The position numbers and the translations under genes are program-made. Below are positions 17,455 through 25,743 of a DNA stretch of 63,880 nt, one piece after another. The stretch comes from Tyzzerella sp. (GTDB taxonomy: Bacteria; Bacillota; Clostridia; Lachnospirales; Anaerotignaceae). Position 1 is the stretch's first letter; each line of letters starts with the position of its first letter. The DNA lies in NCBI GenBank assembly GCA_019415525.1, contig DXZA01000025.1, forward strand, positions 1-63,880, given 5' to 3'. The notes beneath the pieces were generated by a model that saw nothing but the letters and a program-made list of their open reading frames with translations, made no database searches and was not told the origin of the DNA.

Positions 17455-18204
17455 ATGAAAAATATAGTTGAAATCAGAGATATGTGCCTTAGATACAACA
17501 CTCCCGAAGGTGAAACTGAGGCAGTAAAAAATCTTAATTTATCTGTACAATCAGGTGAATTTATATCAATAGTAGGCCCAAGTGGTTGCGGAAAATCAAC
17601 AATACTTTCAATAATAGCCGGCTTATTAAAGCCTACAAGTGGAACAGTAACAGTAAATACAAATTCAACAACAGGATATATGTTACAAAAAGACTATCTT
17701 TTTGAATGGCGAACTGTTTTTGATAATGTATGTTTAGGAGCAGAAATACAAAAAAATCTTACAGATGATAAAAAAGAATATGCAAATAAACTTCTTGACC
17801 AATATGGTCTAAAAGATTTTAAAAATTCTTATCCTTCACAGCTTTCAGGAGGTATGAAACAAAGAGTTGCTCTTATAAGAACACTTTTATTAAAACCGGA
17901 ATTACTTTTACTTGATGAGCCTTTTTCGGCATTAGACTATCAAACACGACTTTTTGTAGCTGATGAAATAGGAACAATTATAAGAAAAGAGAAAAAAACA
18001 GCAATACTTGTTACACATGATATTTCAGAGGCTATATCATTAAGTGACAGAGTTTTTGTCCTTACAAAAAGACCAGCAACATTAAAATCAATATATGAAA
18101 TACAGCTTACAGCCGACGACAGAACTCCAATGAAGTCAAGAGAAGCTCCTGAATTTAAAGATTATTTCAATAAAATATGGAAGGAGCTTGATGTGCATGT
18201 CTAA
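17455..18204 (+). CDS. ABC transporter ATPase, nitrate/sulfonate/taurine (SsuB/TauB) class
   Basis: A 249-residue ATPase: Walker A GPSGCGKST, Q-loop MLQKDYLFEW, signature LSGGMKQR, Walker B LLLLDEPFSALD and H-loop VTHD. The LQKDYLFEWRTVFDNV pattern and the tail (RDEIG...SDRVFVLTKRPA) are typical of the SsuB/TauB/ThiZ importer class. It overlaps the permease gene by 14 nt. No substrate-binding protein is encoded nearby, so the substrate (sulfonate, nitrate, thiamine precursor or other) is open. Confidence 0.9.
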   Translation: MKNIVEIRDMCLRYNTPEGETEAVKNLNLSVQSGEFISIVGPSGCGKSTILSIIAGLLKPTSGTVTVNTNSTTGYMLQKDYLFEWRTVFDNVCLGAEIQKNLTDDKKEYANKLLDQYGLKDFKNSYPSQLSGGMKQRVALIRTLLLKPELLLLDEPFSALDYQTRLFVADEIGTIIRKEKKTAILVTHDISEAISLSDRVFVLTKRPATLKSIYEIQLTADDRTPMKSREAPEFKDYFNKIWKELDVHV

Positions 18205-19012
18205 TGAAAATAATATATCAAAAACACAGGCAGAATATCTTCATAAATTAAAAAAGAGAAAACTCTATATATTGATAACACAAATTTCAATACTTGTTAT
18301 AATATTTGGTTTATGGGAGATTTCGGCAAATTTAAAAATAATAGACCCATTTATATTTAGCAGTCCATCAAGAATGTTTAAATCCCTTATAGACCTTATA
18401 AAAACAGGTATATTATGGAAGCATACTTGGGTAACATTAATCGAAACTGTTATAGGTTTTTTACTTGGAACATTTTTAGGTATTTTTATAGCTATAATAA
18501 TGTGGTGGAATAAATTTATATCAGATGTTTTAGACCCATATTTAGTTATTATAAGTTCATTACCAAAAACAGCCCTTGCACCTATAATAATTGTATGGAT
18601 AGGCAATAATATGTCATCAATAATAACAATAGCACTACTTACAAGTGTTGTTGCAACATTACTTTCAGTATATGACGGTTTTATGCAAGTAGATAAAGAC
18701 CAAATAAAGCTTATAAAAATATTCGGAGGAACAAAAATTCAAATATTAACTAAAGTAATTCTTCCCTCTTCAATACCTACAATGGTAAATGCATTAAAAA
18801 TAAATATAGGCTTATCATATGTAGGTGTAATAGTCGGTGAATTTCTTGTGGCAAAAGAAGGTCTTGGATATTTAATAACATATTCAAGTCAAACTTTTAA
18901 ACTTGATACAGTAATGCTTTCTGTAATAATTTTAGCTATACTTGCAGGCCTTATGTATAAATGTGTATCAATACTTGAAAATGTAGTTTTAAAGAAAATA
19001 AACCCACAATAA
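18191..19012 (+). CDS. ABC transporter permease, SsuC/TauC class
   Basis: A ~273-residue permease with six predicted membrane helices and the BPD_transp_1 coupling loop (IFGGTKIQILTKVILPSSIP). The sequence SLPKTALAPIIIVWIGNN is characteristic of the SsuC/TauC class. ATGs at 18191 and 18197 are both possible after AAGGAG (18181-18186); the first is listed. Partner of the preceding ATPase. A terminator follows directly, so the operon has only these two genes. Confidence 0.88.
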   Translation: MCMSNENNISKTQAEYLHKLKKRKLYILITQISILVIIFGLWEISANLKIIDPFIFSSPSRMFKSLIDLIKTGILWKHTWVTLIETVIGFLLGTFLGIFIAIIMWWNKFISDVLDPYLVIISSLPKTALAPIIIVWIGNNMSSIITIALLTSVVATLLSVYDGFMQVDKDQIKLIKIFGGTKIQILTKVILPSSIPTMVNALKINIGLSYVGVIVGEFLVAKEGLGYLITYSSQTFKLDTVMLSVIILAILAGLMYKCVSILENVVLKKINPQ

Positions 19013-19019
19013 ATAAAGT

Positions 19020-19053
19020 TTGAGCTTATTCAATATGAATAGGCTCTTTTTAA
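19020..19053 (+). terminator. intrinsic terminator
   Basis: GAGCTTATTC / GAATAGGCTC stem (one G-T pair) followed by TTTTTAATTT, after the permease gene. Confidence 0.8.
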
Positions 19054-19086
19054 TTTATATGTATTAAAAAACATACTATTTTTTTA

Positions 19087-19115
19087 TTGACAAAATTTTA
19101 TAACAGTCATAAAAT
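19087..19115 (+). promoter_or_regulatory. sigma-A-type promoter of marR operon
   Basis: TTGACA (19087-19092), 17-bp spacer, TAAAAT (19110-19115). The candidate operators follow immediately. Confidence 0.75.
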
Positions 19116-19116
19116 G

Positions 19117-19150
19117 TTTAGGAAGCTAATCATTTGATTAGGAAGCTAAA
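19117..19150. promoter_or_regulatory. tandem candidate MarR operators
   Basis: Two copies of TTAGGAAGCTAA (within 19117-19130 and 19137-19150), 20 bp apart, each holding an inverted TTAG-N4-CTAA core. They lie at and just past the transcription start of the marR operon, the usual place for MarR autorepression. Confidence 0.6.
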
Positions 19151-19181
19151 TATTTTTATAAAAAGGAGATGTATAAATTTT

Positions 19182-19619
19182 ATGGATAACTCTTTTCATC
19201 ATCTATTGTTGTTGACTGAAACCCTGTTCCATAAAAAAATAGTAACAGAAACGTCAAAACTGGGGCTTTTACCTGGTCAAGGCAAAATACTTGATTATCT
19301 ATATAATAATAACGGTTGCGAACAAAGAGAGCTATCAAAAGCATTTTTTGTTGAGCCTGCAACAATAACAGGAATTATACAGCGTATGGAAAATTCAAAT
19401 CTTTTAATTCGTGAATATCGCAACGGAAACAAAAAGACAAACTATGTTTCATTAACAGAAAAAGGCTTTGAAACAGCAAAACAAGTACAAGAAATATTTA
19501 AAAAAGCTGAGGAAGAAGCCTTCAAAAACATTTCGGAAAAAGACTTAAATAGTTTTATGACCACACTTAATACAATCAATAATAATCTTATCACAAAGGA
19601 GTGTTCAAAAAATGAATAA
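19182..19619 (+). CDS. MarR-family transcriptional regulator
   Basis: A 145-residue winged-helix protein: LGLLPGQGKILDYLYNN, then EQRELSKAFFVEPATITGII (recognition helix) and the wing EYRNGNKKTNYVSLTEKG. MarR proteins are dimeric repressors released by small ligands or oxidation. The ATG at 19182 lies 13 nt after AAGGAG; it opens the conserved N-terminal helix. Its 3' end overlaps the next gene by 8 nt, so the membrane-protein/kinase fusion is the probable regulated partner. Confidence 0.9.
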   Translation: MDNSFHHLLLLTETLFHKKIVTETSKLGLLPGQGKILDYLYNNNGCEQRELSKAFFVEPATITGIIQRMENSNLLIREYRNGNKKTNYVSLTEKGFETAKQVQEIFKKAEEEAFKNISEKDLNSFMTTLNTINNNLITKECSKNE

Positions 19620-20895
19620 GTTAAAAAGATATATAGTATTTTTAATAGGACTTTTTATAAACTCATTAGGTGTAAGTTTTATAACAAAAGCAAATCTTGG
19701 TACATCACCAATATCAAGTATACCCTATACATTAAGTCTTAGATTTAAGCCAACATTAGGCCAATTTACAATATATTTAAGTATACTTCTTATTGTACTT
19801 CAAATATTAATACTTAGAAAAAACTTCCAAAAAGAACAACTTTTACAGTTTCCTGTATCAATACTTTTTGGATATTTTATAGATATGACAATGGAAATGC
19901 TTTTCTTTGTAAATCCGGCAGTTTATCCAATAAAAATAGTGTCTCTTCTTATAGGCTGTGTAATACTTGGCTTTGGTGTATACTTAGAAGTTCTTGCAGA
20001 TGTTGTAATGCTTCCGGGAGAAGCCTTTGTAAAATCTGTAACAGCAACATTCCATACAGAATTTGGTATAACAAAAGTATGTTTTGATGCAACAATGACA
20101 ATTACAGCAGGTATAATATCATTTGTATTTTTCAAAGAACTTCAAGGAGTACGAGAAGGAACAATTATAGCGGCTCTTATAGTAGGACTTATAGCAAGAT
20201 TTTTCGGAAAACGTCTTGCATTTTTAAGACCTATGTTATTTAAAGACGAAATCAAAGAAGTTGAAGAAATTAAAGAAATAAATAACAAATCAGTTATAGT
20301 AACAATAGGCCGTGAATATGGCAGTGGTGGACACCAAATAGGAAAAGACCTTGCTGAAAAAATGGGACTTAAATTTTATGATAACAATATTATAACAATG
20401 GTATCTGAAGAAAGTGGTTTTTCAAAAGAATTTGTTAAGGAATATGAGCAATCTATACCACACGAATTTTTAACAAATATAATGTCACAGTTTTATGAAT
20501 ATTCAGCAGAAGATGAATCACCTCTCGACAGACTTTTTGATGCAGAATCAAAAGTAATACTTGAGCTTGCAAAAAAAGGCAACTGTGTTATAGTTGGCAG
20601 ATGTGGGGATTATATACTTAAAGAATTTCCAAATGTAGTACATATATTTATACATTCATCATCAAAAGAATTTAAAGAAGAAAGAGTTAATAAAATTTAT
20701 GGTGTAAATAAAATAGAAGCTCTTAATATAATGGAAAGAATAGATAAATCACGTAGTAAGCATTATAAAAAATATACAGGTGGAAACTGGGGTGCATCAA
20801 CACACTATGACCTTTGTATAGACAGTAGTGTTTTAGGAATAGATGGTTCTGTTAAAATAATAGAAGACTTTATAAAAACATCAAATAAAATATAA
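19612..20895 (+). CDS. YczE/YitT-like membrane protein fused to cytidylate-kinase-like domain
   Basis: A 427-residue two-domain protein. Residues 1-~205 hold several membrane helices and the marker FITKANLGTSPISSIPY of the YczE/YyaS family. After a charged linker (210-225), residues ~227-427 form a cytidylate-kinase-like P-loop domain (VTIGREYGSGGHQIGKDLAE; NCVIVGRCGDYIL; ERVNKIYGVNKIEALNIMER). The kinase substrate is unproven: this branch is related to Cmk but is not the housekeeping enzyme. The gene overlaps marR by 8 nt with AAAGGAG upstream, so it is co-regulated. The fusion may link uptake or sensing to nucleotide phosphorylation (inference). Confidence 0.88.
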   Translation: MNKLKRYIVFLIGLFINSLGVSFITKANLGTSPISSIPYTLSLRFKPTLGQFTIYLSILLIVLQILILRKNFQKEQLLQFPVSILFGYFIDMTMEMLFFVNPAVYPIKIVSLLIGCVILGFGVYLEVLADVVMLPGEAFVKSVTATFHTEFGITKVCFDATMTITAGIISFVFFKELQGVREGTIIAALIVGLIARFFGKRLAFLRPMLFKDEIKEVEEIKEINNKSVIVTIGREYGSGGHQIGKDLAEKMGLKFYDNNIITMVSEESGFSKEFVKEYEQSIPHEFLTNIMSQFYEYSAEDESPLDRLFDAESKVILELAKKGNCVIVGRCGDYILKEFPNVVHIFIHSSSKEFKEERVNKIYGVNKIEALNIMERIDKSRSKHYKKYTGGNWGASTHYDLCIDSSVLGIDGSVKIIEDFIKTSNKI

Positions 20896-20900
20896 AAATA

Positions 20901-20940
20901 TAAAAAACCGAAAAGATATTATATCCTTTCGGTTTTTTTA
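20901..20940. terminator. bidirectional intrinsic terminator
   Basis: AAAAAACCGAAA / TTTCGGTTTTTT stem, serving the fusion gene on the plus strand and the molybdenum-hydroxylase operon on the minus strand. Confidence 0.88.
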
Positions 20941-20945
20941 TTTAT

Positions 20946-21533
20946 TTATAAAAATTCCTTTGTATCTATATCATAAAGTTCTTTTTCGCAAGACACTTCA
21001 TAATAATAAACATCATCTCTATGTTTTTTCAATACATTTCTTCCTCCCCTATCATTTTCAAGAGAAAGAAGTTCATTTTTATATACACTATTAAATACAA
21101 TAGGATTTCCCTCGCGATTTTTATATATTACAGTACCTATACCCTTTTTAGAATTTACAGTTTCCAAAAAAAGATTTAAATATGTTTCACTCTTCATAAA
21201 AGGCTGGTCACAAACAGCAAACATATACCATTCACCATTACAATACTTAGAAAGTATACCTGATTTAACAGTATATGAAACACCATAACAGCTTTGCGGA
21301 CTTAATACAGCATATATATTTGTATCTTTATATACTGTATCAATATAATTTTTTATTTCATTATACTGTGTAACAACAATAATATTCCAATCATAAGGGC
21401 ATTTTAAAAAACCATTAATTATATTTTCAAGTGCTATTTTATAGAGAGGTTTACCATTATATTCATAAAGAAGTTTATTTTCTCCAAAACGAATACTGTT
21501 TCCCCCTGCCATAAGTATAATATTAATTTTCAT
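20946..21533 (-). CDS. MobA/MocA-like molybdopterin nucleotidyltransferase
   Basis: A 195-residue NTP-transferase: MAGGNSIRFGENKLLYEYNG is the nucleotide-binding signature, followed by AVCDQPFMKSETYLNL and GNPIVFNSVYKNELLSLEND. Proteins of this MocA-like type attach CMP to molybdopterin for hydroxylases of the xanthine dehydrogenase family, which fits its place as last gene of the xdh operon. It overlaps the Mo subunit gene by 11 nt and lacks a clear ribosome site, so translational coupling is likely. A TTG two codons upstream is an alternative start. Confidence 0.85.
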   Translation of the reverse strand: MKINIILMAGGNSIRFGENKLLYEYNGKPLYKIALENIINGFLKCPYDWNIIVVTQYNEIKNYIDTVYKDTNIYAVLSPQSCYGVSYTVKSGILSKYCNGEWYMFAVCDQPFMKSETYLNLFLETVNSKKGIGTVIYKNREGNPIVFNSVYKNELLSLENDRGGRNVLKKHRDDVYYYEVSCEKELYDIDTKEFL

Positions 21534-23805
21534 TTTCAAGCATACCCATAACTATTTTTTCTGGAGTTATAGGAAGTTCATTTACAAAAACACCAGTTGC
21601 ATTATACACAGCGTGAGCAAGAGCCGGAGAAGGTGTATTAATAACGATTTCACCTATTGACTTAGCACCATATGGTCCTGTTTCTTCATAGCTGTTTTCA
21701 AATTCAACTCTTAATGTACCTACATCATTTCTTGCAGGTAATTTATACTGCATAAATGAGTTATTATACATTCTTCCTTTTTCACTGTACTGAACATCTT
21801 CAAAAAGAGCCATACCAATACCCTGACCAAGACCACCTTCAACCTGTACTCTAGCAAGGTTCGTATTTATAGGTGTTCCACAGTCAACAACAGCAACATA
21901 ATCAATAATATCAATATGACCTGTTTCTTTATCAATTTCAGTTTCAACCATACCAACCATAAATGGTGGTGGAGATATAGGAGAACTATGGCTTACAGTA
22001 ACCTCAAGGGCAGTTTTTGTACCACATTGTGATTTAACAGCAAGCTCAGCAGTTGATATTTCTTTATCTTTGCCAAAAACTCTCTTTCCGTCAAAGTCTA
22101 CTTCATCAACAGAAAGACCAAGAGCTTTTGCACCCTCTTCTTTCATAATATCAATAAGTTTTTCACAAGCATTACATACAGCTTTACCAGTAACATAAGT
22201 TGTACTTGATGCATAAGAACCTGAGTCATAAGGAGATGAGTCAGTATCGGCAGCAAGAACAGTAATATTATCAATATCACATTCAAGGCTTTCGGCAGCA
22301 ATCTGTGCAAGTATAGTATCACAGCCAGTACCCATATCGGCAGAACCTATAAGAAGTGTATAAAGACCATCATCATCAACTTTTATTGTGGCACTACCAA
22401 CGTCAACATTTGAAATACCAGAGCCTTGCATAGCCATAGCCACACCAACACTTCTAACTTTACCGTTACCCATATCTTTATATGGATATTTTTCGTCCCA
22501 GTTAATCATATTTTTAGCTTTTTCAAGACATCTATCTAAAGCACAGCTATTTGTAGTTTCGTTATAGTAAGCAGGCATAGTGTCACCTTCTCTTACCATA
22601 TTCATTTCACGAATTTTTACAGGGTCAATACCAAGTTTTGCAGAAAGTTCATTTACAGCAGATTCAAGAGCAAATATACCCTGTGTTGCACCATATCCTC
22701 TATATGCACCAGCAGACATAACATTTGAATATACAACATCATAAGCAAACTTAAATGCTTCAACTTTACCATAAAGAGGTATTGATTTGTGACCTGAAAG
22801 ACCTACTGTTGTAGGGCCGTGTTCACCATAAGCACCTGTATTTGAAAGTGTATAAAGGTCAACAGCCTTTATAATACCATCTTTTGTAGCACCAATACGA
22901 ACAGTTACTTCCATTTCGTGACGAGGAGTAGAAGCAATTTGACTTTCTTCTCTTGTGTATATCATTTTAGAAGGCTTACCTGTTTTCCAAGTTACAAAAG
23001 CAGGGAAAATTTCAGCAACAAGAGTCTGTTTTGCACCAAAACCACCACCGATACGAGGTTTTGTTACTCTTATTTTTGACTTTGGAATACCAAGAGCAGT
23101 TGATAAAATTCTTCTTGCGTGGAAAACAATCTGTGTAGAGCTTAAAACATTAAGTCTACCATATGTGTCAATATAGCAATATGTTCTGAAAGTTTCCATC
23201 ATAGCCTGCTGATTTGCTTTTGTGTGGTATGTTTTTTCAAAAATAACATCACATTCTGAAAGAACTTTTTCAACATCACCATTTCCACAAGTTTCACTTG
23301 CACAAAGGTTTCTTTTATTATCAGCACCAACAGGGCAAAGTGATTTCCAGCTTTCTTCTGGATGAACAAGAATGTCATTATCTTTTGATTTTCTAAAATC
23401 AAGTATTGGCTCTAAAACTTTATATTTAACTTTTATCATTTTAAGAGCTTTATCAACACTTTTTTCATCGCTACCGGCAACAATAGCAACAGGGTCACCA
23501 ACATATCTAACATGTTTATCAAGTATAAGTCTATCATATGGACTAGGTTCAGGATATGTTTGTCCAGCCATTGTAAAACGGTTTTGTGGAACATCTTCCC
23601 AAGTATAAATTCCTTCTATGTTAGGCACTTTAAGAGCAACGTCTTTTTTTACTTCCTCAACAATAGCGTTAGCATGAGGACTTCTTAAAACCTTTACAAT
23701 AAGGCAATCTTTTGGTGCAACATCATCAAGATACACAGGTTTTCCCATAACAAGAGCCATAGCATCTTTTTTCATAATAGGTTTATTTACAAATTTTGTA
23801 TCCAT
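21523..23805 (-). CDS. xdhA: xanthine-dehydrogenase-family molybdenum-binding subunit
   Basis: A 760-residue catalytic subunit of a molybdenum hydroxylase, probably oxidising a purine such as xanthine. Visible marks: GGGFGAKQTLVAE and AYRGYGATQGIFALESAVNE near the Mo cofactor, GSADMGTGCDTI, and the C-terminal YGAKSIGEI whose Glu is the expected catalytic base. With separate FAD and 2Fe-2S genes upstream it makes a three-subunit enzyme. Substrate is inferred from the neighbouring NCS2 permease; whether the site needs selenium cannot be read from the gene. GGGG(G)G precedes the ATG. Confidence 0.93.
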   Translation of the reverse strand: MDTKFVNKPIMKKDAMALVMGKPVYLDDVAPKDCLIVKVLRSPHANAIVEEVKKDVALKVPNIEGIYTWEDVPQNRFTMAGQTYPEPSPYDRLILDKHVRYVGDPVAIVAGSDEKSVDKALKMIKVKYKVLEPILDFRKSKDNDILVHPEESWKSLCPVGADNKRNLCASETCGNGDVEKVLSECDVIFEKTYHTKANQQAMMETFRTYCYIDTYGRLNVLSSTQIVFHARRILSTALGIPKSKIRVTKPRIGGGFGAKQTLVAEIFPAFVTWKTGKPSKMIYTREESQIASTPRHEMEVTVRIGATKDGIIKAVDLYTLSNTGAYGEHGPTTVGLSGHKSIPLYGKVEAFKFAYDVVYSNVMSAGAYRGYGATQGIFALESAVNELSAKLGIDPVKIREMNMVREGDTMPAYYNETTNSCALDRCLEKAKNMINWDEKYPYKDMGNGKVRSVGVAMAMQGSGISNVDVGSATIKVDDDGLYTLLIGSADMGTGCDTILAQIAAESLECDIDNITVLAADTDSSPYDSGSYASSTTYVTGKAVCNACEKLIDIMKEEGAKALGLSVDEVDFDGKRVFGKDKEISTAELAVKSQCGTKTALEVTVSHSSPISPPPFMVGMVETEIDKETGHIDIIDYVAVVDCGTPINTNLARVQVEGGLGQGIGMALFEDVQYSEKGRMYNNSFMQYKLPARNDVGTLRVEFENSYEETGPYGAKSIGEIVINTPSPALAHAVYNATGVFVNELPITPEKIVMGMLENEN

Positions 23806-24263
23806 TATTTAGCCCCCCTCTGTGCAAGGAAGTTTTTAATTGCTCTAAACTGTCCTTCATATCCTGAACATCTGCAAAGATTTCCTGCAAGATATTCTTT
23901 TATTTCATCATCAGAAGGATTTTCATTTTCACGAAGCATAGCAATAACATTCATTATAAAACCTGGATTACAGAAACCACATTGTTCTGCACCTTGATTT
24001 GCAACGAATGTGCCAAATTCTTCAGCTTCTTTTTGAAGTCCTTCAAGAGTATAAATTTCGCTACCGTCAGCACGTGCAGCAAGAACTGAACAAGAAAGTA
24101 CAGGTTTTCCGTTCATAAGTACAGTACAAAGACCGCAGTTTGAAGTTTCACAGCCTCTTTTTACACTAAGACAGCCATTATCTCTTAAATAATCTATAAG
24201 AAGTAAATCAGCATCTATTTCAGATTTTACATTTTTTCCGTTAATTTTAACCTGTATATTCAT
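23805..24263 (-). CDS. xdhC: xanthine-dehydrogenase-family 2Fe-2S subunit
   Basis: A 152-residue electron-transfer subunit. The plant-type ferredoxin cluster ligands are in GCETSNCGLCTVLMNGKPVLSC; the second cluster is in the helical domain, QCGFCNPGFIMN and GNLCRCSGY. All eight cysteines are present. The gene overlaps the Mo subunit start by 1 nt and follows the FAD subunit by 2 nt, with AGGAGG before the ATG. Confidence 0.95.
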   Translation of the reverse strand: MNIQVKINGKNVKSEIDADLLLIDYLRDNGCLSVKRGCETSNCGLCTVLMNGKPVLSCSVLAARADGSEIYTLEGLQKEAEEFGTFVANQGAEQCGFCNPGFIMNVIAMLRENENPSDDEIKEYLAGNLCRCSGYEGQFRAIKNFLAQRGAK

Positions 24264-24265
24264 TA

Positions 24266-25054
24266 TTATTTACCTCCTAAAGCCATAACTGCTCTTTTAA
24301 CAAGAACTGTTGAAAGATGTTCCCTATACTTAGCAGAACCACGCATATTTGAATTAAAATTAAGTTTTTCAGTTACGTATTTTCCGAATTTTTCAGCACT
24401 TTCAGCATTAATACCGTTAGAAAGTATGCCTTCACAATCTGTTATAGCTTCTGCTCTTGCAGGTCTAGCACCAATAGATGCAATAAATTTACCGTCACAT
24501 TCAGAAACACAAACTGCTAAAACTGGGAAATCTGTTTTTGAAATTCTTTCTGAAATATAAACGCAATTTAAAGGTTTCTTTTTAACAATAATATTTACAA
24601 TAATATCCCTATCAGCTTTCATTTTAGCGAAATCAGCAAGTGGCACAATACCACCTTTATAAAGCTCAACATAGCTATCTAAGGCTAAAAACATTGTTAA
24701 AACATCAGAGAAACCATATCTACCATATATACTTCCGCCAATAGTAGCACTATTTCTAAACTGTACACCTACAATATGACGAACACTTTCTCTAATAGCA
24801 CCATTTGTATAATTATTAAGACCTTCATTTGTTTCAAGCTGTCTTAAAGTAGTCATAGCACCTATTTTAAATTCTTCATCTGTTTCTTCGATATTATCGA
24901 GAGAAAGACCGGACACATCAATGGCAGTTTGCACTCTTAATGTACTCATTTTAAGCCAAAGCATACCCCCAATAATTCTATTTGTTTTTTTCTGATTAAG
25001 CTCATAGGCTTCCTCAAGGCTTTTTACTTTTACATACTCATTAATAGTAAGCAC
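24266..25054 (-). CDS. xdhB: xanthine-dehydrogenase-family FAD-binding subunit
   Basis: A 262-residue FAD-binding protein of the CO-dehydrogenase M-subunit fold. RIIGGMLWLKM and HIVGVQFRNSATIGGSIYGR are the FAD pyrophosphate-binding loops; a C-terminal CODH_C domain follows. GTG start, 6 nt from GGAGGG. First gene of the xdhB-xdhC-xdhA-mobA-like operon. It passes electrons from the iron-sulfur subunit to the acceptor (NAD+ or ferredoxin, not determinable). Confidence 0.93.
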   Translation of the reverse strand: MLTINEYVKVKSLEEAYELNQKKTNRIIGGMLWLKMSTLRVQTAIDVSGLSLDNIEETDEEFKIGAMTTLRQLETNEGLNNYTNGAIRESVRHIVGVQFRNSATIGGSIYGRYGFSDVLTMFLALDSYVELYKGGIVPLADFAKMKADRDIIVNIIVKKKPLNCVYISERISKTDFPVLAVCVSECDGKFIASIGARPARAEAITDCEGILSNGINAESAEKFGKYVTEKLNFNSNMRGSAKYREHLSTVLVKRAVMALGGK

Positions 25055-25171
25055 TTTTTTCCCTCCATTAAACTACTCTGTTTTTGGAAATAAATTAACA
25101 TATCTTTGATAGTATTATAACATTTTTTATCAATTAAATATATACTTTACTAAAAAAAGACATTCCGATTA

Positions 25172-25200
25172 ATTGTAATAGTTTTTTTAATTTATTGCAA
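25172..25200 (-). promoter_or_regulatory. sigma-A-type promoter of xdh operon
   Basis: TTGCAA (25195-25200), 17-bp spacer, TACAAT (25172-25177). The -35 lies within TATATTGCAA, a 10-mer also present over the -35 of the ModE-like regulator gene. Confidence 0.6.
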
Positions 25201-25212
25201 TATATTTATGCA

Positions 25213-25240
25213 TAAAAAAAGAGGTTTTTAAACCTCTAAA
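25213..25240 (-). terminator. intrinsic terminator overlapping a stop codon
   Basis: AGAGGTTT / AAACCTCT stem with a minus-strand T7 tail. The upstream arm includes the final codons and stop of the NTPase gene. Confidence 0.85.
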
Positions 25241-25743
25241 TTTTCTATCAAACTACAAATTTCAAAAAAAGCCTTTTCCCTATCTATTATATCAATATCC
25301 CATAAATATATGTCATTACGTTTTTTAATTTCATTAATGAAATGTATATCCTCTTTTTTTAGAACAGCAAAAACATTTTTATTACTATCAAGAGCATATT
25401 TTATTTTATCAGTAAATTGAACTACATTTTTTTCAATTTGCCCTATTTCATCAAGCAATAAAAAATCATAATCACCATTTAAACCATTCTCAATACAATC
25501 TACACCAAAATCCAAAAAAACAGACGGATAAGGAATAACCTCTCCGTCTATTTTAATATCAATAATAGTTTTCTCAATACCATTTGACGGTACAGAAACC
25601 ATTTTATAGCCACTTATTACATTATTATTAAATATAGGCAAAGTAACATACCCACCTATTGAAAAATTATATTTTTCAATAATTCTTTTTATAAGTGTAG
25701 ATTTACCACTTTGTCTTTTGCCAGTAACAACAATGTTTATCAC
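25228..25743 (-). CDS. THEP1-like nucleoside-triphosphatase (NTPase_1 family)
   Basis: A 171-residue P-loop protein: Walker A TGKRQSGKST (8-16), a flexible GGYVTLPIF segment, and Walker B FLLLDEIGQIEKN, the DEIG-x-x-E pattern of THEP1-type NTPases. GTG start overlapping the permease stop (TAAGTGA), so it is coupled to a purine permease. THEP1 enzymes hydrolyse nucleoside triphosphates with broad specificity; here it may act in purine salvage or in maturation of the hydroxylase (inference). Confidence 0.8.
   Translation of the reverse strand: MINIVVTGKRQSGKSTLIKRIIEKYNFSIGGYVTLPIFNNNVISGYKMVSVPSNGIEKTIIDIKIDGEVIPYPSVFLDFGVDCIENGLNGDYDFLLLDEIGQIEKNVVQFTDKIKYALDSNKNVFAVLKKEDIHFINEIKKRNDIYLWDIDIIDREKAFFEICSLIENLEV

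Noticed and set aside
21523..23805. In-frame selenocysteine codon in the molybdenum subunit
   Set aside because: The frame is uninterrupted and no SECIS-like element was needed; selenium use, if any, would be as a labile cofactor and cannot be read from the gene.
25055..25227. Purine riboswitch before the xdh operon
   Set aside because: No paired P1-P3 architecture or conserved purine-aptamer junction was seen; only a promoter and the preceding terminator.
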